Positions 7,167-13,510 of a DNA stretch of 18,061 bases are shown here, piece after piece. The notes beneath the pieces are model-generated. The model was not told where the DNA came from. It saw nothing but the letters and a program-made list of their open reading frames with translations, and did not search any database. This DNA is from an uncultured Bacilli bacterium (lineage in GTDB: Bacteria > Bacillota_I > Bacilli_A > RF39 > UBA660). The translations under genes were made by a program, and so were the position numbers. The DNA lies in contig CAJTXY010000025.1 of NCBI GenBank assembly GCA_910583685.1, positions 1 through 18,061 of the forward strand, written 5' to 3'. How positions within the stretch are numbered: the first letter of the stretch is position 1; every line of letters starts with the position of its first letter.

Positions 7167-8065
7167 TATACTTTCAAATACCTCCTTACAGCATGTGAAC
7201 TTCCTATCATGCCTACAATAATTCCTATGATTAGTACAGCAAGGGATGCACTATAAATAAATGGTTCTGGCTTAATTAGGACAATCACAGGAGAGAATAG
7301 ATAGCCCTCAAAGTGATTATAGAATGCTAAATAACCAAATGTCGTAATTAATATTGGTATTATGGCCCCTATTGCTCCTAAAACCATTCCTTCAATGATA
7401 AATGGTGTTTTTATTGTGAAATTTGATGCCCCCACTAATCGCATAATAGATATTTCTCTTTTTCTTGAAAATATAGTTAGTTTAATTGTATTTACAATCA
7501 AGAATACTGTTACTAATATTAATGCAATTACAATTCCATAGGCTACTTTTTCGATGGAAGCAAATGCTACTACCATTTTGTCTACCATATTTTCTCCATA
7601 GCGTACCACAGATACCTTATCCATCTTCTCTATTTTTCGGGCTGTTTGTCCTATTTTCATAATATCTTTTACTTTTACTTGAAAGGTATCTTTTAATGGA
7701 GAGGTTTGCTCATCCCAGCCATCCATTACCGTTTTGAAAACATCAGACTCTTTTATCATTTCATTTTTCACTTCTTGTTTGCTTTTAAAGTCATATTTTT
7801 CTACATTTTCAATTGCTTCTATTTTTTCCTTTACTATTACTGCTTCTTGCTCTGTTGCCTTTGTATCTAAGAATACTACAATCGTCATATCTTTTTCTAA
7901 TTCTTTTGTAAAGTTTTTCACGTTGAAAGAGGCTATAATTGCAATTGCTACAATAATTAAAGTAATTGTGATACAGGAAATGGAAGCAAGTGACAAACTG
8001 AAGTTTCTAAATACACTTTTAAAAGCATCTCGGAAACTTCTTCCTAACATCCTAAATAGCTTCAT
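7166..8065 (-). CDS. ftsX: FtsX, permease-like cell division protein
   Basis: 299 residues with the FtsX topology. TM1 lies at about 22-46, followed by a roughly 120-residue extracytoplasmic domain (about 50-170), then TM2 (about 173-197), TM3 (about 220-248) and TM4 (about 268-290). The short cytoplasmic segment SRKREISIMRLVGASNFTI is the conserved stretch of FtsX/MacB-type permeases that contacts the ATPase. The external domain is where Gram-positive FtsX binds its hydrolase partner. The gene overlaps ftsE by 14 bases, has its own SD (AAAGGA, 7-nt spacer), and its stop overlaps the next ATG. It transmits FtsE ATP hydrolysis across the membrane to the M23 hydrolase. Confidence 0.95.
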   Translation of the reverse strand: MKLFRMLGRSFRDAFKSVFRNFSLSLASISCITITLIIVAIAIIASFNVKNFTKELEKDMTIVVFLDTKATEQEAVIVKEKIEAIENVEKYDFKSKQEVKNEMIKESDVFKTVMDGWDEQTSPLKDTFQVKVKDIMKIGQTARKIEKMDKVSVVRYGENMVDKMVVAFASIEKVAYGIVIALILVTVFLIVNTIKLTIFSRKREISIMRLVGASNFTIKTPFIIEGMVLGAIGAIIPILITTFGYLAFYNHFEGYLFSPVIVLIKPEPFIYSASLAVLIIGIIVGMIGSSHAVRRYLKV

Positions 8066-8747
8066 GATAAGTTCCTTTCTCTTTAAAGTCGATTAATCTT
8101 CCGTCCTTTAAAGTAATTACCTGTTTTTTCATTTTATTTACAATCTCTTTATCGTGAGTTGCCATAATAATAGTCGTTCCTGTTTCTTTATTAATATTAT
8201 CTAGAACTTTCATAATTTCCATACTCATATCTGGATCCAAATTACCAGTTGGCTCATCGCATAGTAGAAGTTTGGGCTCATTTACAATCGCACGAGCAAT
8301 AGCAACTCGTTGTTGTTCTCCTCCTGATAATTGATCTGGGTAATTATGAATTTTATTTTTTAATCCTACTACTTCTAAAGCTTTTAATACTTTAGTACGT
8401 GCTTCATTTCTACTCGCACCAATTACTTCCATTGCAAAGTTTACATTTTCATAAACTGTGAGTTTAGGAAGCAATCTATAATCTTGGAAGACAATTCCTA
8501 GTTTCCTTCTTAGTTTATATACTTTTGTATTTCTAAGTTTTACAACGTTTACTCCACCTACTACTATTTGTCCTTTACTTGGACGTTCCTCTCGGTAAAG
8601 CATTTTAATTAGTGTAGATTTACCACTTCCAGACCCGCCAATTACGAAAGTAAAAGACCCCTTTTTTATTGATAGGTCTAGGTCTTGAATAGCGGTAACT
8701 CCATTTTTATATTGTTTGCTAACATTTTTTAATCTGATTAAATCCAC
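8052..8747 (-). CDS. ftsE: FtsE, cell division ATP-binding protein
   Basis: ABC-type ATPase partner of FtsX. All motifs are present: Walker A GGSGSGKST (about 37-45), Q-loop VFQDYRLL, signature LSGGEQQRVAIARA, Walker B LLLCDEP, D-loop GNLDP and H-loop ATHD. I choose GTG 8747 (231 aa, near the usual 228). AGGTGA, matching the 16S 3' end, precedes it by 5 nt, and the resulting start (M-D-L-I-R-L-K-N-V) matches FtsE N-termini. The in-frame GTG at 8756 would have its SD too close. The gene is first in the ftsE-ftsX-M23 operon, behind an extended -10 promoter. Confidence 0.96.
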   Translation of the reverse strand: MDLIRLKNVSKQYKNGVTAIQDLDLSIKKGSFTFVIGGSGSGKSTLIKMLYREERPSKGQIVVGGVNVVKLRNTKVYKLRRKLGIVFQDYRLLPKLTVYENVNFAMEVIGASRNEARTKVLKALEVVGLKNKIHNYPDQLSGGEQQRVAIARAIVNEPKLLLCDEPTGNLDPDMSMEIMKVLDNINKETGTTIIMATHDKEIVNKMKKQVITLKDGRLIDFKEKGTYHEAI

Positions 8748-8772
8748 TAAATTCACCTACCTTGGTGTATAT

Positions 8773-8781
8773 ATTATAGCA
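8773..8781 (-). promoter_or_regulatory. Extended -10 promoter for ftsEX operon
   Basis: The minus strand reads TGCTATAAT, a perfect extended -10. At the -35 position there is only a T-run from the preceding terminator, so the TG extension probably compensates. A start near 8766 would give a leader of roughly 20 nt. Confidence 0.65.
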
Positions 8782-8792
8782 TATTAATCGAC

Positions 8793-8821
8793 AAAAAAAA
8801 AGGAAGTTCGACTACCTTTTT
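8793..8821 (-). terminator. Terminator of the prfB-yitT-yitT unit
   Basis: Minus strand AAAAAGGTAG (8821-8812), loop TCGAA, CTTCCTTTTT (8806-8797), continuing to nine T. One T-T mismatch lies in the stem. It lies 15 bases past the second yitT stop and abuts the ftsE promoter. Confidence 0.85.
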
Positions 8822-8836
8822 CTGGAATTTGACACT

Positions 8837-9700
8837 TTATTTTCCACCCTCTACTTGATAGGCATCACACGCTAAGAAGAAGGCATCTTCATCCAACATT
8901 TTGATTCCATTTGTTACTTGGAAGTATTCACGTGATGGAACTACTGTTAAAAGTACTTTTCTTCTCTTTTGTAGGAAACCTCCTTTTACATCAAATACAG
9001 TTACACTGTGGTTTAGTTGTTCAATGATATATTCTTTAATTTCTTCATCTTTGCTCGTAATGATATAAAATGCTTTGTTATTGGAGATTCCAAGCAATAC
9101 TCGATCAATTAATAGACTCGAAATAAAGAGAATGATCATTGCATACATAACAATAGAAAACCCAAAAAAGAATCCTCCAATTAGTACTACTATCATATTA
9201 ATGACAAAACTAGATTTTGAAACTGGAATATTAAAGTATTTAAATAGAATTTGACTTATAATTTGAAGGCCACCATTACTAAATCCTACTTTAAAGATGA
9301 CTCCATTTAATACTCCACTAATAGCACCAATAAAGATAGAAATTAATAATAAATCACTCATATCAATTGTTATAAGGCTCCCAATATTTTCGGTTAAATG
9401 TACAAAAACTGGGTAGATTAATGTTGCCACAATAGAACCTGATGTTTTTTCTACTCCTAAATAGAGAAAACTTAAAAGCAAAAGAGAGATCGATAGAATA
9501 AACGTGATAATAGCAGGACTCCATCCATATAGGTATTTCGTAATAATTGTAATACCTCCTATACCACCAGTTACAAGCTTTGTAGGCAGTAGCAGCAAAT
9601 TGAATACGCAAGCAGATAGAAATAATGCGATGATTAATATTATATAGCGTCTTATCAATTTTTTGCTATGAATGGTTTTTATAACTTGTTCAATATTCAT
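8837..9700 (-). CDS. YitT family membrane protein (second copy)
   Basis: 287 residues. Five or six hydrophobic segments in the first 210 residues form the YitT/DUF161-type membrane region, which includes the conserved LLLPTKLVTGGIGG. A cytoplasmic C-terminal DUF2179-like domain follows (from AFYIIT to the end: VTVFDVKGGF, LLTVVPSREY, DAYQVEGG). YitT proteins are widespread in Firmicutes and their transport or sensing role is not settled. The ATG abuts the TAG of the upstream paralog (TAGATG). Its SD (GGAGGTGAG) is built from the last codons (Gly-Gly-Glu) of that paralog, so translation is coupled. The paralogs share order, topology and motifs, suggesting an old tandem duplication. Confidence 0.9.
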   Translation of the reverse strand: MNIEQVIKTIHSKKLIRRYIILIIALFLSACVFNLLLLPTKLVTGGIGGITIITKYLYGWSPAIITFILSISLLLLSFLYLGVEKTSGSIVATLIYPVFVHLTENIGSLITIDMSDLLLISIFIGAISGVLNGVIFKVGFSNGGLQIISQILFKYFNIPVSKSSFVINMIVVLIGGFFFGFSIVMYAMIILFISSLLIDRVLLGISNNKAFYIITSKDEEIKEYIIEQLNHSVTVFDVKGGFLQKRRKVLLTVVPSREYFQVTNGIKMLDEDAFFLACDAYQVEGGK

Positions 9701-10582
9701 CTACTCACCTCCAAATACTTCATAAGCGTCTGTTACTACAAAGAAACTATCTGGATCAATTTCATGGAGCCCTTCTTTTAGTTTATAGTATTCTTTAGTT
9801 GGGAGCACACACATTAATACCGTTTGTTTTTCTTTTTTATACCCACCCTTTGCATTAAAAATAGTAACACCGTGATTTAAATATTTTAAGATATAATCTT
9901 TTACTTTTTCTTCTTCATCCGTAATAATGTAGAATGCTTTACTATCGGAAATTCCAAGAATTACACGGTCTGTTATAAAGCTGACAATATATAAAATAAT
10001 TAGGGAATACATTAGTTTATTTATTCCAAAGACAAATGCAGAGGAGAGAACAATTAAACCATCACTCATTAAAATACTATTTCCTATACTGATGTGCAAA
10101 TATTTAGATAGGATCTGATTTAAGATATCTGTTCCACCACTGGTGTAGCCTGCTTTAAAAATCATTCCTGCTCCAAATCCATAGAGAACGGCTCCAAAAA
10201 TTGTAGTTAAAAGGAGTTGAGTAGAATCAATGTCAATATAGGCACCAATATTAGCAGTTAGTTTTACACAAATTGGAAAAAGCAGACTTCCAAGGATAGA
10301 TCCTCTTGTTTTTTCCCATCCTAAAAGAAAATAACTTGCTATTAACAATATACAAGATCCTGTTAAAATTACTAGGGAGTTATCCCAGCCAAAGACTGCA
10401 TTTAGAATTACGGATGCTCCACTCATTCCACCTGGAACTAAATTATTTGGTGAAAAAAAGAGGTTAAAGGCACTCGCTACAATAAATGAGCCAACTAAAA
10501 ATTGTATAAATCGTTTTATTTTTGCTTTTTCATAAATTTTTTGCAATATTAAATCGGTTTTTTTTGATTTTAGAAACTTCAT
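9701..10582 (-). CDS. YitT family membrane protein (first copy)
   Basis: 293 residues with the same plan as its downstream paralog: hydrophobic N-terminal two-thirds with FFSPNNLVPGGMSG and GYTSGGTDIL, then a soluble C-terminal DUF2179-like domain (AFYIITDEEE, VTIFNAKGGY, DAYEVFGG). The start is separated by a single base from the prfB stop, so the three genes form one tight unit. Function is unknown; the family has been discussed in connection with membrane transport. Conserved glycines in the membrane part are kept in both copies, so both are probably functional. Confidence 0.9.
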   Translation of the reverse strand: MKFLKSKKTDLILQKIYEKAKIKRFIQFLVGSFIVASAFNLFFSPNNLVPGGMSGASVILNAVFGWDNSLVILTGSCILLIASYFLLGWEKTRGSILGSLLFPICVKLTANIGAYIDIDSTQLLLTTIFGAVLYGFGAGMIFKAGYTSGGTDILNQILSKYLHISIGNSILMSDGLIVLSSAFVFGINKLMYSLIILYIVSFITDRVILGISDSKAFYIITDEEEKVKDYILKYLNHGVTIFNAKGGYKKEKQTVLMCVLPTKEYYKLKEGLHEIDPDSFFVVTDAYEVFGGE

Positions 10583-10583
10583 T

Positions 10584-11679
10584 TTATTCTCCCCTTTTTA
10601 AACTACTTTCTATAAATATATCAATATCACCATCTAATACTTTAGAAACATTACTAGTCTCTATGTTTGTTCGATGATCTTTTACTAAAGAGTATGGGTG
10701 CATCACATAACTTCTAATCTGTGAGCCAAACTCAATATTTCTTTGTTCTCCTTTGATATTATTTAACTCTTGCTTCTTTTTTTCCTCTTCTAATAACAGA
10801 AGTTTTATTTTTAATACTTTCATTGCTTGTTCTTTATTCTGAATTTGACTTCGTTCGTTTTGACAGGTTACCACAATTTTAGATGGTAGATGGGTTATTC
10901 GTACTGCAGAGTCTGTTGTATTCACACCTTGCCCGCCGCAGCCACTAGAACGATAGACATCGATTTTTAAATCTTTTTCTTCTATTTCTATCTCTACTTC
11001 TTCCTTCATCTCAGGTGTTACTTCAATAGAGGCAAAGGAAGTATGTCTTCGATTATTAGAATCAAAAGGTGAAAGTCTTACTAGTCGATGCACTCCTTTT
11101 TCGTGTTTTAAATAACCATAGGAATTGGGGCCTTTAATAAGCAAGGTGGCACTTTTGATTCCTGCTTCTTCTCCCTCTTGATAATCTAGCACTTCTATTT
11201 TATAGTTTTTAGTATCACACCATCTGGTATACATTCTATAAAGCATTAATGCCCAGTCACAAGCTTCTGTTCCTCCTGCTCCAGAATGCACTTCTAGGAT
11301 ACAATTATTTTTATCATATGGTCCACTTAAATATAAATAATAGGAAATAGCCTCTAGATCTTTAGTAGATCCTTCTAGATCATCGATAATCATTTTTTTT
11401 GTCTCTTCATCATCATCTTCTAATATTTCTAAAAATTCTTTGTCTGTTACTAGTCGATTGTTCAACTCTACTAAAGAGTTTGTTACCTTTTTTAATTCTG
11501 TCATTGCAGCAATGACTTCTTCACTATGCTTTTTATCATCCCAAAAGTTAGGATTTGCCATTTCTTCTTCTAATTTTTTAAGTTTATTTAGCTTTTCTTC
11601 GACGTCAAAGTAACCTCCATAATTCTTCCAACTCTTTTGTTTTTTGTTCTAATAGCTTTTGTATTTCGTTTCTATTCAT
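10584..11679 (-). CDS. prfB: Peptide chain release factor 2 (RF2), expressed by programmed +1 frameshift
   Basis: RF2 reads UGA and UAA stop codons. Frame 1 starts at ATG 11679 (MNRNEIQKLL...) and runs 24 codons to an in-frame TGA (11607-11605). After a +1 slip at CTT, translation continues as D-V-E-E-K-L to the TAA at 10584, giving 364 residues, the usual RF2 length. The stop-recognition tripeptide SPF (VRLSPFDSNN) and the catalytic GGQ (SGCGGQGVN) are both present. An internal ATG at 11561 would give a truncated product and is not the real start. A promoter lies just upstream, the SD (AGGGA) is modest, and two yitT genes follow. The frameshift gives autoregulation: low RF2 means slow UGA termination and more slippage. 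Confidence 0.97.
11604..11619 (-). other. RF2 programmed +1 frameshift site
   Basis: The minus strand reads TGG AGG TTA CTT TGA C. It has an SD-like TGGAGG three bases before the CTT slip codon, then the UGA-C context that terminates poorly. This matches the classical layout (AGG GGG TAT CTT TGA C in E. coli) position for position. Confidence 0.96.
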
Positions 11680-11704
11680 ACTATTGTTCCCTACTTTCAT
11701 TTCT

Positions 11705-11733
11705 ATTATACACAAATTTCTAAGACCCGCCAA
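11705..11733 (-). promoter_or_regulatory. Promoter of prfB
   Basis: The minus strand has TTGGCG (11733-11728), a 17-nt spacer and TATAAT (11710-11705). It starts directly after the stop of the M23-like gene; the leader to ATG 11679 is about 20 nt. Confidence 0.75.
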
Positions 11734-12339
11734 TTACTTATTTTTATTTTGTACAAAATCTCCATTTTTAACATATTTTCGCAATACTCTTTTTCCATTT
11801 CTCTTTACTGTAATATTTCGAAAACAAATTGGTATTCCCTTTGCTTTTTCAAAATTAAACTCATTTTGAATTTGAAAATGAATATGGGGCCCGTTTGTGT
11901 TTCCACTATTACCGACCTGGGCAATATAATCACCTGTTTTTACTATGTCGCCTATTTGGACTCGGAAACTATCTTTTAAAATATGTGCAATGAGACTGTA
12001 TTCATTATTTTTATGTTTGATTAGAATATAATTTCCTTTTACATCATCTACATCGCAGACAATTGGTCTATTTTTTTGAATTTTTGTATCAGGGTATTCA
12101 TTGCAAATATCTACTACATAGCCATCTAGGGGTGCATATATTTTACATTTATAGGAATAATAATTAGCAATCTGCAAATAATCATCGTGATATGGTTTAT
12201 TTTTATCATCCCTAATTTCAAAATCATAGGCATATCGTTGTAGAGGAATCTCCCAAGAATGAGAATCTTTTTTTGTAATTCCGCCAAACTCAATAAAAAA
12301 TTCTTCTTTAAATGGTAATCTGTACTTGTTTTTACTCAT
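11734..12339 (-). CDS. M23-type (LytM-fold) metallopeptidase-like protein without signal peptide
   Basis: 201 residues, with no signal peptide or membrane segment. A LytM/M23 fold spans about 34-156: IYAPLDGYVVDI, ILIKHKNNEYSLIAHI (H119), GDIVKTGDYIAQVGNSGNTNG, and the terminal H152-x-H154 (GPHIHFQI). At the first zinc ligand motif (normally H-x3-D) the sequence is R35-Y-A-Y-D39: the Asp is kept but the His is replaced. Some M23-like proteins carry this YAYDF variant, so it may be a subfamily trait, or the protein may be non-catalytic. The cytosolic location is puzzling for a wall hydrolase. It has a strong SD (AAGGAGG). The 219-base region upstream holds the plus-strand RNA candidate. Confidence 0.8.
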   Translation of the reverse strand: MSKNKYRLPFKEEFFIEFGGITKKDSHSWEIPLQRYAYDFEIRDDKNKPYHDDYLQIANYYSYKCKIYAPLDGYVVDICNEYPDTKIQKNRPIVCDVDDVKGNYILIKHKNNEYSLIAHILKDSFRVQIGDIVKTGDYIAQVGNSGNTNGPHIHFQIQNEFNFEKAKGIPICFRNITVKRNGKRVLRKYVKNGDFVQNKNK

Positions 12340-12377
12340 AAATCCTCCTTTATGTGAATATTTACTTGAAAGCTACA

Positions 12378-12383
12378 TATGAT
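12378..12383 (+). promoter_or_regulatory. Candidate -10 box for the plus-strand RNA
   Basis: TATGAT lies 7 bases before the first G of the hairpin at 12390, the expected distance to a transcription start. The -35 position (TGAATA, 17-nt spacer) is poor, so this is supported mainly by placement. Confidence 0.35.
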
Positions 12384-12389
12384 ATTAGT

Positions 12390-12465
12390 GGGGAGGGTTC
12401 ACTAAGTAATTGTGAAGATCCCCTGTATATAGATTGGTACTTAGGTTACACTAAGTGCCTTTTTT
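12390..12465 (+). ncRNA. Candidate structured small RNA, about 76 nt, with intrinsic terminator
   Basis: The 5' part folds as GGGGA (12390-12394) with TCCCC (12419-12423) around an inner stem TTCAC (12398-12402) / GTGAA (12412-12416) and loop TAAGTAATT. The 3' part is a clear terminator: GGTACTTAG (12436-12444), loop GTTACA, CTAAGTGCC (12451-12459), then TTTTTT. One terminator pair is U-G only on the plus strand (C-A on the minus strand), which supports plus-strand transcription. The octamer CACTAAGT occurs twice (12400-12407, 12449-12456). The terminator 5' arm (ACTTAG) can therefore pair either with its 3' arm or with the upstream loop, like a pseudoknot or attenuator. I matched it to no known RNA family. 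No plus-strand gene follows. Confidence 0.55.
12436..12465 (+). terminator. Intrinsic terminator of the plus-strand RNA
   Basis: A nine-pair stem (eight Watson-Crick, one U-G) with a 6-nt loop is followed immediately by six T. It also lies convergent to the end of the Ppx-like gene. Confidence 0.75.
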
Positions 12466-12558
12466 GTTTGTATGGCAATAAGTTCACATTATGGAAATGT
12501 TTTCTCTACGTATTCTCTATATTATATGAGCTGTTAATAAAAGATGGATGGCCTTCGA

Positions 12559-13443
12559 TTATTTAATCTCTATGCCATCCTCCATATTAATTTTTGTTGG
12601 AATTATATACTTTGCATCTATTTTGTGTGCTATTAGGTTGGTAATCACTTTCATTGCTCGTGAGCCATCAAACCAGCTAGGATTATCACTATTATTCCTA
12701 ATTCTATTTAACGATGTTTTTAAAGCATCTTTATCATATTCATCACACATTTCTCTGGTAAGCATATATTTCTGTTTCTCATTTTTATATAGTTTGTTTT
12801 CTAATAGTTTATACTCTGCGTTATGATACCAATATAGATGATCTCCTCCTGCCAAAATTAGGATATCTGCTTTTTGATTTAAGTTATTTATTAATGCAGT
12901 AATATATTCATATACCTCATCAAACGTGCAGGTTGCTCTATCTTCTTTTAGACTCGGGAATTTTTTAGTGACATCTACGACACCAAAGCTATAATATTTT
13001 TTATCAATCACTTTTTTATTATTTACAAATATTAATTCAATGGATCCCCCTCCACCAATAAATATACAAATACTTCCAGGATAATCAATGTCTTTATAGC
13101 AGCCTATGGCTGTATAGTCCGCCTCTTCCTCTTGGGATACTACTTGAACTTTAAGATGATACTTTTCATTTAATTTATTATTGAATTCTTCTACTTCACT
13201 TTCTGTTATTTCTCTAAAAATGTTACATCCAAATATATAAATATTTTTTGTATAACTTAACGTTTCCTCAATAACTTCATACAATTTATTAATATCACTT
13301 TCTATTATATTTCCTGTTTCTATATAATTCTTTTTTAACTCTATTGTTTTATTTAAATCTAAGATTAAATTTCCAGCCTCGTAGATATGTAGTTTGGTAT
13401 TGTTGCTTCCTATTTCAATAATCGCATATTTATTTCCCATCAT
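12559..13443 (-). CDS. Ppx/GppA-like (exopolyphosphatase/pppGpp phosphatase family) protein, degenerate
   Basis: 294 residues, the length of the two-lobed ASKHA core alone without the C-terminal HD-like extension of long Ppx/GppA. The phosphate-1 loop reads IEIGSNNTKLHI (about 9-20), close to the family's D-I-G-S-N-S. SQEEEADYTAIG (103-114) matches the conserved 's-x-x-EA' helix. The phosphate-2 block is FIGGGGSIEL, where the usual Asp (D-x-GGGS) is Ile. SFGVVDVTKKF and LAGGD correspond to later family motifs. Family members hydrolyse polyphosphate or pppGpp; the Asp loss makes activity uncertain. It follows secA by 67 bases and has an SD (AAGGA) before a double ATG (13443 or 13440). A TATAAT lies in the gap without a convincing -35. 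A link to the Rel protein in this window is only inference. Confidence 0.75.
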   Translation of the reverse strand: MMGNKYAIIEIGSNNTKLHIYEAGNLILDLNKTIELKKNYIETGNIIESDINKLYEVIEETLSYTKNIYIFGCNIFREITESEVEEFNNKLNEKYHLKVQVVSQEEEADYTAIGCYKDIDYPGSICIFIGGGGSIELIFVNNKKVIDKKYYSFGVVDVTKKFPSLKEDRATCTFDEVYEYITALINNLNQKADILILAGGDHLYWYHNAEYKLLENKLYKNEKQKYMLTREMCDEYDKDALKTSLNRIRNNSDNPSWFDGSRAMKVITNLIAHKIDAKYIIPTKINMEDGIEIK

Positions 13444-13510
13444 CTGTCGGATCCTTTCTATATTTATTTCTAATTGTAGATTTCTCCATTACTTACTATT
13501 ATAATATAAA

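Noticed and set aside
12390..12465. SRP RNA, tmRNA, 6S RNA or a known riboswitch class
   Set aside because: The conserved SRP GGAAGGAAGCAGCC-type loop, tmRNA ends and the purine, SAM, preQ1, fluoride or T-box signatures I know are absent.
12472..12537. 21-codon plus-strand ORF after the 12465 terminator, as a gene regulated by the putative riboswitch
   Set aside because: No ribosome binding site, short, and followed by nothing on that strand.
12354..12566. 70-codon plus-strand reading frame over the sRNA region
   Set aside because: GTG start without SD (the upstream CCTCC is the antisense of the M23 gene SD), unremarkable composition, and it runs through a strong intrinsic terminator.
12552..12580. 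Terminator for the Ppx-like gene from GGATGGC/GCCATCC
   Set aside because: The 7-bp arms are real, but the loop is long and the following T-rich tract is broken; too weak to list as a feature.
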